Shown: positions 15,115-22,118 of the stretch, in pieces
Position numbering within the stretch: position 1 is the first letter of the stretch
How the letters are laid out: each line of letters starts with the position of its first letter
Virus record (IMG/VR): IMGVR_UViG_3300004097_000037
Coordinates: 1-28,562 of that record
Origin: a virus
Strand: one strand, 5' to 3'
Length of the DNA: 28,562 nt
Made by a program: the position numbers and the translations under genes
The notes under the pieces: model-generated
What the model was told of the DNA's origin: nothing
Database searches by the model: none
Seen by the model: only the letters and a program-made list of their open reading frames with translations

Positions 15115-15822
15115 ATGAGTAAAACTATATCAGATCTTAAATCGTCAATAGGTGGCGGTTTAATGACAAATAAATATTTGGTTGAAATGACATCACCAAT
15201 ATTAACTATGGATGCTAATAAACTTAATATACTTTGTAATAAAGCTAGTTTTCCAGAAAGAACGATTGCAACAAATGAAATTTGGCGATACGGTCGTAAA
15301 TATGTTGTACGTGCTGAAACTACTTATAATGGTTCAATTACATTAGGATTCATAGATGACGATGAAGCGAATATTAGACAATTCTTTGACGCTTGGTTAA
15401 AGGTTGTTGATGATAGTGGTACATCAGCCGCGTTTGATCTATCGTCATATGAGGCCACTACGAGCGGCATTTTAGATATTGTAAGTAAATTGCAATCTGA
15501 TCCGTCGTCAATTGTACAAAGTTTACTAGATGATGATTTCGCGGATTCATTGGCTAGTTATCAGAATAGTTTTAATATTTGGGCGTTGAATAACAGTAAT
15601 GATAAGGTTTACGGTTACAAGTTACAAAACTGTTACCCAACTAGTATAAGTGGTGTAGATTTTAGCGACTCAGATTCTAATAAAGTGATGGAATTTACAG
15701 TAACATTTTCATATTCTGAATTTGAACCAATCAAAGATACTACTTTATTAGAAACAGTTGCGGATACGCTTATTGGTAATGTTGTTGATACCTCGATCAC
15801 TATGGAGGATATATTCGATTAA
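15115..15822 (+). CDS. Tail tube-fold virion protein, plus-strand copy 2
   Basis: A 235-aa protein with AAGGTAG upstream. It is the closest visible relative of the main tube protein: both begin with MS, then I-x-x-LKS-x-IG-x-G and KYL, and both have an LC-x-x-A-x-FPE segment, GRK, a TLxF strand and AWLK. The C-terminus has YKLQNCYPTSISGVDFSDSD and VMEFTVTFSYSEF. Between them is an insert of about 45 residues (SSYEATTSGILDIVSKLQSD) absent from the main tube protein. The similarity indicates duplication and divergence. The gene ends overlapping a convergent minus-strand gene by four bases. Role is inferred to be tube-related but specialised. Confidence 0.65.
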   Translation: MSKTISDLKSSIGGGLMTNKYLVEMTSPILTMDANKLNILCNKASFPERTIATNEIWRYGRKYVVRAETTYNGSITLGFIDDDEANIRQFFDAWLKVVDDSGTSAAFDLSSYEATTSGILDIVSKLQSDPSSIVQSLLDDDFADSLASYQNSFNIWALNNSNDKVYGYKLQNCYPTSISGVDFSDSDSNKVMEFTVTFSYSEFEPIKDTTLLETVADTLIGNVVDTSITMEDIFD

Positions 15823-16034
15823 ATAAACAATTCGGGGTGCTTATTTTGGTACTCCGATAATTTTTTTAATTCATATTCTTTATTATTTAAAGCATTTTGA
15901 TATTCAGCTAATTTCGTTCTATAAAAATCGGTATTTTTAGGGACGTTATCATATCCTTCAAAACACTCTATAACTAAATCCAATTGTTTTAACGACAATT
16001 GGATTATTTTTATATTTGTTTCTATTTCATTCAT
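15819..16034 (-). CDS. Small predicted coiled-coil protein of unknown function
   Basis: A 71-aa protein with AAGG before its ATG, starting two bases past the end of the 270-aa gene. The sequence is charged and helical with heptad-like Leu/Ile spacing (IKIIQLSLKQLDLVIECFEG, then EYQNALNNKEYELKKLSEYQ). I recognise no family. Its 3' end overlaps the convergent tube-fold gene by four bases. It is probably translated with the upstream gene. Confidence that it is coding comes from tight junctions, a good ribosome site and helix-like composition. Confidence 0.6.
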   Translation of the reverse strand: MNEIETNIKIIQLSLKQLDLVIECFEGYDNVPKNTDFYRTKLAEYQNALNNKEYELKKLSEYQNKHPELFI

Positions 16035-16036
16035 AC

Positions 16037-16849
16037 TTAAACCTTATCAACTTTAATGCGTAAAATATTTGTTTGGTTAACACCGTCATACACACCGTGT
16101 TCTTTAATACCAAAACTAATCACAACTTCTTCACCTAATTCTATATCTTGTGATGCTGAACCTTTATATGTTAACAATTCGCCAGATTCAGTTAAAAACT
16201 TCTTGATGTATGTATAACCATAAAATCCATCAAAACCAAAACTTTCAACACAACGAACAACTACTTTTTTCTGTCTAACACCAACTTGACCAAAGTAAAT
16301 ACCGTTACCTTTTTTGTCCATGAATTCCAATTCAGCCAATTCAGGGAAAAGTAATTCAAGTTTAGCACCTAATAATTTAATAGTAGCTGTTGCGTCATCT
16401 TGGCGACCGTATTTCATCCAGTATTTAGCCCAACTATCACCCTTTTCAGAATGAATTTTGATTAATGGGAAAGCTTTACTGTAACCAAAAGGGAATAAAC
16501 CTTCTTGAACAAGTTGAATTTCGTAATCAAGTGCTTGTTTTTGAGTAGTGCGGAATCCATCTTCAGCGATCGCTTGTTCATGAGCAGATTGAACATTTTC
16601 ATTTCGTGCGATTTCTTCTAATGAGAATTTAGGTTTTGAAACTGCATAACCCATTTCTTCAGCTTTTTCTTTAGCTTTATCAGCATCGATAGATAGGTTA
16701 CGCATATAGTAATCGCGCATAACTACGGCTTGAGAATAATTACCGTTACCGTCATGAAGTGATATAATTTCCTCGTATTGGTGACGTAAAGTGTACATTT
16801 TAGTTTCTTCGCCAGTACCGATGTAGAATTTAGAATATAGATTAGACAT
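16037..16849 (-). CDS. Unknown 270-aa protein with C-terminal OB-like HxxYxGxxQT motif
   Basis: The frame opens at 16903, but the ATG at 16849 is chosen because AAGGTGA lies just upstream and because the promoter and leader hairpin lie over the longer reading. The N-terminal half is helical and charged (HQYEEIISLHDGNGNYSQAV, SLEEIARNENVQSAHEQ). The C-terminal third (about 190-268) looks beta-rich: YFGQVGVRQKKVVVRCVESF, YGYTYIKKFLTESGELLTY, then FGIKEHGVYDGVNQTNILRI. The last segment matches a V-K-x-H-x-x-Y-x-G-x-x-Q-T-x-x-x-R ending that I have seen in many phage and plasmid proteins, usually without assigned function. It has its own sigma70-type promoter, so it may be made early, unlike the virion genes. 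Confidence 0.65.
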   Translation of the reverse strand: MSNLYSKFYIGTGEETKMYTLRHQYEEIISLHDGNGNYSQAVVMRDYYMRNLSIDADKAKEKAEEMGYAVSKPKFSLEEIARNENVQSAHEQAIAEDGFRTTQKQALDYEIQLVQEGLFPFGYSKAFPLIKIHSEKGDSWAKYWMKYGRQDDATATIKLLGAKLELLFPELAELEFMDKKGNGIYFGQVGVRQKKVVVRCVESFGFDGFYGYTYIKKFLTESGELLTYKGSASQDIELGEEVVISFGIKEHGVYDGVNQTNILRIKVDKV

Positions 16850-16871
16850 AATTATCACCTTTTTTGAGTTA

Positions 16872-16894
16872 GTGGTTAGGAACTCCCTGACCAC
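16872..16894 (-). promoter_or_regulatory. Predicted hairpin at the 5' end of the 270-aa gene transcript
   Basis: On the minus strand GTGGT pairs with ACCAC, then after a C/A mismatch AGG pairs with CCT around a five-base loop. The element starts about seven bases downstream of the -10 box, so it would sit at the very 5' end of the mRNA and could protect it. Confidence 0.45.
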
Positions 16895-16901
16895 AAAACC
16901 C

Positions 16902-16929
16902 ATTATACAGACTAATTTGTGTAATACAA
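16902..16929 (-). promoter_or_regulatory. Sigma70-type promoter
   Basis: Minus-strand TATAAT (16902-16907) is a perfect -10 box; TTGTAT (16924-16929) lies 16 bases upstream as a weak -35. It reads into the 270-aa gene. Unlike the late promoters nearby it looks like a host-polymerase early promoter. Confidence 0.55.
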
Positions 16930-16930
16930 C

Positions 16931-17137
16931 TTATTTCTTCAAAAATTCTACTTTTTCGTATTCACCTTTTAATGCTACTACATTCGCACCACAATGTGAT
17001 TTGAATTTAACACCGTGCGGCCTACCACTACTGGTATGATAGTTGTATGATGCATTTTTATATACGTTACCTTTAACACAATTGAAACGCTTATCTATTG
17101 GTAAATCTAATAGTAATCTAATATTAAATGTTTCCAT
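16931..17137 (-). CDS. Small protein of unknown function
   Basis: A 68-aa protein with AAGGAAT upstream of its ATG. The sequence is basic and probably beta-rich (YKNASYNYHTSSGRPHGVKF, then SHCGANVVALKGEYEKVEFL). I recognise no family. It sits between the DNA ligase gene, from which it is separated by a long hairpin, and the promoter of the 270-aa gene, so it is probably the last gene of the ligase transcript. Length and base composition match its neighbours. Confidence 0.6.
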   Translation of the reverse strand: METFNIRLLLDLPIDKRFNCVKGNVYKNASYNYHTSSGRPHGVKFKSHCGANVVALKGEYEKVEFLKK

Positions 17138-17165
17138 TATAATTCCTTAATGATATCTATTCTTG

Positions 17166-17209
17166 TTTACAACTCAACTGGGTTTTTTAATATCCAGTTG
17201 AGTTGTAAA
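17166..17209. repeat. 16-bp perfect inverted repeat (large hairpin) after the ligase gene
   Basis: Arms TTTACAACTCAACTGG (17166-17181) and its exact complement (17194-17209) enclose a 12-base loop. It begins four bases past the ligase stop on the transcript. Neither side has a T-run, so it is not a standard intrinsic terminator. It may stop exonucleases, be cut by an RNase, or bind a protein. Confidence 0.8.
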
Positions 17210-17212
17210 AAC

Positions 17213-18565
17213 TTACATGATATTTTTTAGTAACATTGCACTTTCTTTTTGAGCAAACATTTCTTCTAATGTATTGGTAGTATCTTTATCATTTCGCCAT
17301 TCGATCCAACGAGGATGTGATAAAGCGTAATGCTCATTGTTACGACCTTTTGTAATATCATTACAACGTGCAGTAAATACTTTACCGTTATATTTTTCGA
17401 AATTTGCACTAATTTCATCAAGTACTTTATCACTAAAACCACTAGCGAAACCTTTCACCGTACCTTCATCATTTGCAAATTCTAATGAACCTAATTTACC
17501 TGCGCGTTTAGTGCCTTTTTTACCCTCACGTTGACCAACAACACGGACTTCGACATCAATTTCAAGTTTCATTTTGAGTTGATCTGCACTATTCCCGTCT
17601 TTCATCAACATATGTTTGTTTTTAAGTACACCACCTTCTAAACCTTTTTGCATCCATTTTACACAATATTCCATAGCTTCAATTGCTGAATCAACTTCTA
17701 AACTTTCGATCATTTGAATATGTTTATAGTTGCCATTTTTCAGCAATTCTTCTAAAAGATTGCGACTATCAATATATTTAGTAGACGGCATATCACCTTT
17801 AACTTTATTTTTAGCTTTAGTGTATTCTTCTTCTGTGCAATATTCCCATACTGAATAGATTAATTTTTCATGCGGGCAATCATCTGAACCGATCATACCA
17901 TTACCAACAGAACGATTTGTAATACCTTCAACGGTTAATTCACCAAAGTAGTAACCATCAGGTAATGCATTAGCTTTAATTTCATCACCAATTAATGGGT
18001 ATTCGTAAATTTCACCAGAACGTGACATATACGTTGCAATACCATCTTTAACGTAAGTTTCGCGATATGTACCATCAGCTTTTAAATCTAAAATAGCGGG
18101 AAATTTAATTTTTTTAGCTGTTTCTTTATTAAATAAAAGACAACGTTTATAAACTGGTTTAACAATTAAACCTTTAAATACTTTATTGATAGTGGTACGA
18201 CCAACATTAATTTTCAAATCACGACCGATAATTAAACGAATTGTTTCGGCATCATTTGGGCGTAATTCATCAAGCATTTTACCTAAAAATTCGATAGCCG
18301 CATTACCTGTTAATTCGCGAGTTAAGAAACGATTTAAATGCTCTAATGCTTCATCTAACGTAATGTAAGGATCAATTTTAATTTCACGTGATGTTTTAAC
18401 ATTTTTCATAGTTATACCAAATGTGAAACGAGCTTTATCATACGTTAATTCTAGAACGCGTTTGAATTGTTCGTGATCTTTGTATTTTTTTAATTTTGCT
18501 AATTTGTCATTAGACGAATTTGTCTCATTTAAATCTGCAATGATGTGGTGAATTTGAATTGTCAT
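17213..18565 (-). CDS. 30: ATP-dependent DNA ligase, T4 gp30-like
   Basis: A 450-aa ligase with AAAGGTAAT upstream. It joins nicks in duplex DNA during replication, repair and recombination. The nucleotidyltransferase motifs are clear: motif I K-A-D-G at 162-165 (Lys162 takes the AMP), motif III TYMSRSG near 178-184, motif IV FGELTVEG at 207-214, an EGGVLKN segment, and motif V around MKLEIDVEVRVVG. The N-terminal 140 residues (for example LRPNDAETIRLIIGRDLKIN) match the helical domain of T4 ligase. T4 gp30 is 487 aa with adenylated Lys159, so size and site agree. It is transcribed divergently from the T5 A1-like gene, with a sigma70-like promoter, as expected for an early or middle gene. Confidence 0.93.
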   Translation of the reverse strand: MTIQIHHIIADLNETNSSNDKLAKLKKYKDHEQFKRVLELTYDKARFTFGITMKNVKTSREIKIDPYITLDEALEHLNRFLTRELTGNAAIEFLGKMLDELRPNDAETIRLIIGRDLKINVGRTTINKVFKGLIVKPVYKRCLLFNKETAKKIKFPAILDLKADGTYRETYVKDGIATYMSRSGEIYEYPLIGDEIKANALPDGYYFGELTVEGITNRSVGNGMIGSDDCPHEKLIYSVWEYCTEEEYTKAKNKVKGDMPSTKYIDSRNLLEELLKNGNYKHIQMIESLEVDSAIEAMEYCVKWMQKGLEGGVLKNKHMLMKDGNSADQLKMKLEIDVEVRVVGQREGKKGTKRAGKLGSLEFANDEGTVKGFASGFSDKVLDEISANFEKYNGKVFTARCNDITKGRNNEHYALSHPRWIEWRNDKDTTNTLEEMFAQKESAMLLKNIM

Positions 18566-18742
18566 AATTATTACCTTTTTAATTGCCCGTTATTGGGTTG
18601 GTTTGGATGTTACGTTAACTATTAAATTTAGTCAAATATTATCGATAAATATTATCATTTAGTGGTTAAAATGGTGGTATTTCAACGATATAAATAGTAT
18701 TATACTGTATAACAATAATAATTGCAAAACTAAGGAAATATT
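18566..18742. promoter_or_regulatory. Divergent promoter region between ligase and A1-like genes
   Basis: Leftward promoters toward the ligase: TTGCAA (18722-18727) and TATAAT (18699-18704) with a 17-base spacer, and closer in TTGACT with 17 bases before TAACAT. Rightward: TATAAATA at 18689-18696, and TATACT at 18701-18706 with a poor -35. A direct repeat of GATAATATTT with 13-base period lies between them. Confidence 0.55.
18689..18696 (+). promoter_or_regulatory. TATAAATA box upstream of the A1-like gene
   Basis: Exact late-type box on the plus strand, 46 bases before the ATG. It overlaps the leftward promoter region, and an A1-like protein would be expected early, so real use as a late promoter is uncertain. 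Confidence 0.4.
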
Positions 18743-20368
18743 ATGGCTTTAGACTCAGAACAGGTAATCCAAATCATTGATATGATTACTGAAGGTATCC
18801 AATTAGAAAATAATGGCGGTGAGGGATATTCAAACTATTATATCGCGGAAATGGTTTTAGAAAGCCCTAGTGCGGAAAGTACAATTCGACGTATCAAAAA
18901 AGAATTGCTAAGTACTGGTAGTTATCGCGGTATTGTTGGTAATATGCAAATTGCGGGCGGTACAATTTCGGAGCCTGACACTAAACGAGGACAATTTAAA
19001 GGTGATCGTTTCATTATAACATCAGCACAAAACAATACACTTATACATGATAAATTCTACAAATCTTTAATGGTATATGCAGAACACAACAATTCAGAAT
19101 TAATTGTTAGTACATTTGATTATAATAAAAATAGCTTTAAAAATACACATGAAGATTTATGGTTTGATGAGCGTATCCGTGATAGTATCTGTGATAAGCC
19201 TATGCAAATTGCTAAAGATTTGGTATTTTGTGGTGAATTTAATATTCTACCAACTGCTGTTACACCATTATCAGGTTTATATAATTATACTGGCAGTGAA
19301 AGCGGAATTATCCCTCACGCAAAAATGCAACTTGAAAGTATCCCTACACCAAAACATGATACACCTAAAATGTTATACACTACTGGTTGTTTAACACAAA
19401 TGAATTACATCCAGAAAAAATCTGGAACAAAAGCTGAATGGCATCATATTTTCGGAGCTTTAGCGGTTGAAATTGATGAAGACGGTGAATGGTTTGTACG
19501 TCAATTAGTAGCTAATTCTGAAACTGGTGAATTTTATGACTTAGATGTTTTATACACACCAAAAGGTATTAAAGAAAATCAATCTATTGAAGCGATCAAC
19601 TACGGTGATATTCATGCCGCGGGTTTAAGTGAAATGGTAGCGGATGTGTCATGGCGTAAAAATAAACTTAACGATAGTATTTTAGATGTATTACGTCCTA
19701 AATATCAATTTTTACATGATGTACATGATCAACGTGCACGTAATCACCACAACGTTAAAGATCCACACTTCATGTTTAAAATGTATCACAATCAAACTGA
19801 ATCTGTCAAGGATGAAATTTTTAATACTGCTCAAGTTATTAAAGAAACAATTCGTGACTTTAGTCAAACAATTATCGTTGAAAGTAATCACAATTTAGCC
19901 GTTACTCAATGGTTAAAAGAAATGGATTATAAACGTGATCCTGTTAATGCTATTTTCTTTTTAGAAATGCAAACAGCAATTTATAAAGCGATCGCACGTG
20001 GTGAAAGTTTAGCGGTATTTGAATACGCTTGTAAAATTTTAGACGGTGGTTTAGACGATGTTTTATTTTTACGTGAAGACGAAAGTTTTAGAATAGCGGG
20101 AAATATTGAGTGTGGTTCACATGGTCATTTGGGTAATTCTGGAAGTCGTGGCGGTATTCAGACATATCTAAAATTAGGTATTAAACACAATTTAGGTCAT
20201 GTTCATGGTGCGGCTATTCGTGAGGGTGTTTATTATGCGGGTATGAGTGGTGAACTTGAACAAGGATATAATAAGGGTGGTAGTTCTTGGAACCATTCAC
20301 ACATTTTGACATATGTGAATGGTAAACGAGCAATCATTACCTTAAAAAATGGTAAATGGAGAGCTTAA
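18743..20368 (+). CDS. Large metallophosphoesterase-like protein resembling phage T5 A1
   Basis: A 541-aa protein with TAAGGAAA upstream. The N-terminus (about 1-60) looks like a helix-turn-helix unit (NYYIAEMVLESPSAESTIRR). The rest carries the ordered motifs of calcineurin-like metallophosphoesterases: GDIH at 288-291, an HDVHD segment at 325-329, SNHN at 381-384, GSHGH at 458-462 and GHVH at 485-488. The C-terminal part (GNSGSRGGIQTYLKLGIKHN, then REGVYYAG, then SSWNHSHILTYVNGKR) matches what I remember of T5 A1 and its relatives. T5 A1 is a pre-early protein needed for host DNA breakdown and second-step DNA transfer. If the likeness is true, this may be a nuclease acting on host DNA. The gene stands alone on the plus strand between minus-strand units. 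Confidence 0.65.
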   Translation: MALDSEQVIQIIDMITEGIQLENNGGEGYSNYYIAEMVLESPSAESTIRRIKKELLSTGSYRGIVGNMQIAGGTISEPDTKRGQFKGDRFIITSAQNNTLIHDKFYKSLMVYAEHNNSELIVSTFDYNKNSFKNTHEDLWFDERIRDSICDKPMQIAKDLVFCGEFNILPTAVTPLSGLYNYTGSESGIIPHAKMQLESIPTPKHDTPKMLYTTGCLTQMNYIQKKSGTKAEWHHIFGALAVEIDEDGEWFVRQLVANSETGEFYDLDVLYTPKGIKENQSIEAINYGDIHAAGLSEMVADVSWRKNKLNDSILDVLRPKYQFLHDVHDQRARNHHNVKDPHFMFKMYHNQTESVKDEIFNTAQVIKETIRDFSQTIIVESNHNLAVTQWLKEMDYKRDPVNAIFFLEMQTAIYKAIARGESLAVFEYACKILDGGLDDVLFLREDESFRIAGNIECGSHGHLGNSGSRGGIQTYLKLGIKHNLGHVHGAAIREGVYYAGMSGELEQGYNKGGSSWNHSHILTYVNGKRAIITLKNGKWRA

Positions 20369-20369
20369 T

Positions 20370-20600
20370 TTATAACAATTCCGACCCTACGACGTAGGGT
20401 TCTGGAACATATTCGGGCGTAGGTAATTGCGTCCAAACATTATTAATGTGAAAATGTGCCTCATCAAAAGTTAATAATCCTTCCCCTTTACAGCTTAATA
20501 ACACTTCAGTTTTTTCTATATTTACCCTAGCATTTGGGTAGTGTGTTTTGTATTTGGTTTCCCAATCTTCGTATGTTACAAACTTATATAACTTTGTCAT
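20370..20600 (-). CDS. Small protein downstream of the fibre-like gene, unknown
   Basis: A 76-aa protein. The frame opens at 20690, but the ATG at 20598-20600 is preferred since the longer start lies deep in the adhesin gene without a ribosome site. The chosen start overlaps the adhesin gene's end by 17 bases and has GTTGGG as a weak ribosome site, so coupling is likely. The sequence starts MTKLYKFVTYEDWETKYKTH and ends in a Pro-rich tail. No family is recognised. Small proteins after fibre genes are often chaperones or tip proteins, but that is only position. Its 3' end contains a 7-bp hairpin at 20384-20400 near the convergent A1-like stop. Confidence 0.55.
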   Translation of the reverse strand: MTKLYKFVTYEDWETKYKTHYPNARVNIEKTEVLLSCKGEGLLTFDEAHFHINNVWTQLPTPEYVPEPYVVGSELL

Positions 20601-21744
20601 ATACCCAACTTGATTCTTGTCCGTTGTATAATTTACCATGCCGACCTTGAACTCCTTCAAAAATTTGACCATCTTCTCTATATCCATCATCTAAAGCATA
20701 ACTAAACGCACCTGAATCTGAACCACTTATTTCCATATCCCATATAGACACTGAACTATACCAACCTGCTGACGATCTAAAAATCCTATTCATTTGACCG
20801 TAACTTGTTCCTGTCAATTCTATAAAATGTACTTCACCATCATTAGGCCATTGATTTGTAGATACACCATCTATTTTTATTGATCCGCGGGTACAATACA
20901 TTTGTTCTGTGTTGCTAGAAAATTCAACTTGTAACCTGAACTCATTCGAACTACCACCCGCACCAATCAAGTTCATAGTACCTCTCACTATACCTTGAGC
21001 ATAAAATGACACAACTTGCCCCGACCTTACTGCGGCTGTATCTATCACAACATAATCGTCTAAATCATCTGGTCTATAATACCAACGTCTTGCAATAGTT
21101 ATAGTATCAATTTCATTTTCTACCGTTTTGCCTGTATTGGTTGTTATACTAACATTTGGTAGATTATTGCCTTCATGTAAAGAGATATAGCCCGCTTCAG
21201 TTAGTAATACATTATTACCGTCAATGGTGTAATAATTTTCCGTATTAGTACCATCAGTGAAAGAATATACAAGTATATCATCCTCATCAGATCCACTAAA
21301 CGAACAAACTATATCACCTATTTGGGTTGTATCTTCAATAATCGTGCCATTTTGTACAGTTAACAAAGTTTCATCGTCGACCAATGTAGTTGTTATAATA
21401 TTATTAGCTAATACATTATCAGAAGTTGTTAAATAAACATTAGGTAACGCGTTGCCTAAATTTAAAAAATCAAAACCCGCTTCAGTTAATAATATATCAA
21501 AATCAACTATTTCATAATATCCATTTAAATTAGTATCTTTTGAGAAATCTACAGTAACAACTTCGGATTCATCAAATACTAGTGTGTATGTTCCCACAAT
21601 TGTTGAAATTGGTGTATTATCTTCTATAACATCATAATTGGTGATCGTCAATGTAGTCGGTATTTTTTCAACCGTCCCATTGTTATTACCAATGCCGTTA
21701 ATAACAGATTTGGTTATACTGTTAATAATACTTTTATTAGTCAT
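20584..21744 (-). CDS. Probable virion adhesin with two cadherin-like domains and lectin-like C-terminus
   Basis: A 386-aa protein with AGAGGTATAAT before its ATG. After an N-terminal 25 residues rich in N, I and S (possible anchor), two related domains follow (about 30-115 and 127-210). Both have V/I-I-E-D-x-T near the start, a YY-E/T-I strand, then LLTEAG with an LP-N-V strand and a TT ending. This is the pattern of cadherin-like repeats in phage and bacterial adhesins. Residues 218-350 (RRWYYRPDDLDDYVVIDTAA, EFRLQVEFSS, GEVHFIELTG, SIWDMEIS) resemble LamG/ConA-like jelly-roll carbohydrate-binding domains. It is probably a fibre or head-decoration protein that touches the host surface. Neighbouring genes are small and likely virion-related. 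Specific receptor unknown. Confidence 0.6.
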   Translation of the reverse strand: MTNKSIINSITKSVINGIGNNNGTVEKIPTTLTITNYDVIEDNTPISTIVGTYTLVFDESEVVTVDFSKDTNLNGYYEIVDFDILLTEAGFDFLNLGNALPNVYLTTSDNVLANNIITTTLVDDETLLTVQNGTIIEDTTQIGDIVCSFSGSDEDDILVYSFTDGTNTENYYTIDGNNVLLTEAGYISLHEGNNLPNVSITTNTGKTVENEIDTITIARRWYYRPDDLDDYVVIDTAAVRSGQVVSFYAQGIVRGTMNLIGAGGSSNEFRLQVEFSSNTEQMYCTRGSIKIDGVSTNQWPNDGEVHFIELTGTSYGQMNRIFRSSAGWYSSVSIWDMEISGSDSGAFSYALDDGYREDGQIFEGVQGRHGKLYNGQESSWVYDKVI

Positions 21745-21745
21745 A

Positions 21746-22054
21746 TTATACCTCTGCGGTTACAACTTTTATAAACAATTTTGCGGTATTCGAACCACTA
21801 ACACTAACAATTACAGGATTTTTATAACCCACGTTTAGTTCAAGTGCGAAATTTTCAGTGTGTGAACCATTTTCAGGTAGTGTAGTCACTGCTGAATATT
21901 CACCATCTACTTCTAATTGTGTTTGAATTTCGACGTTTGCACCATTCCAATCACCGAAACACATAATAGTTTCTCGACCAGTCATAGAGCTTGGGACAAG
22001 CACTTTCTCAAAAACGATCTCATTTTCAACCTTCAATTCTCTAGGATTTTTCAT
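21746..22054 (-). CDS. Small probable virion protein, unknown
   Basis: A 102-aa protein with AAGGAAA before its ATG and a late promoter 33 bases upstream. The sequence is beta-rich (ENEIVFEKVLVPSSMTGRET, VEIQTQLEVDGEYSAVTTLP, NPVIVSVSGSNTAKLFIKVV) without Cys-rich or catalytic motifs. It ends one base before the adhesin gene begins, so both are made from one late transcript. The shape suggests a small Ig-like or jelly-roll structural protein, perhaps a fibre base or decoration protein. I do not recognise a family. Confidence 0.6.
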   Translation of the reverse strand: MKNPRELKVENEIVFEKVLVPSSMTGRETIMCFGDWNGANVEIQTQLEVDGEYSAVTTLPENGSHTENFALELNVGYKNPVIVSVSGSNTAKLFIKVVTAEV

Positions 22055-22087
22055 TTATAACTTTCCTTATAGATATATATAATGATA

Positions 22088-22095
22088 TATTTATA
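22088..22095 (-). promoter_or_regulatory. T4-type late promoter for the adhesin unit
   Basis: Exact TATAAATA on the minus strand, 33 bases before the ATG at 22054, in the 64-base gap shared with the divergent radical SAM gene. A plus-strand TATAAT at 22096-22101 next to it could serve the radical SAM gene. Confidence 0.65.
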
Positions 22096-22118
22096 TATAA
22101 TGGCTAAAAGGTTAAGAT

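Noticed and set aside
20384-20400. ACCCTAC/GTAGGGT hairpin between convergent genes as a terminator
   Set aside because: The stem lies in coding sequence and has no T-run on either strand; kept only as a note on the small gene.
20601-20690. Longer start for the 76-aa protein after the adhesin
   Set aside because: It has no ribosome site and would overlap the adhesin gene by over 100 bases.
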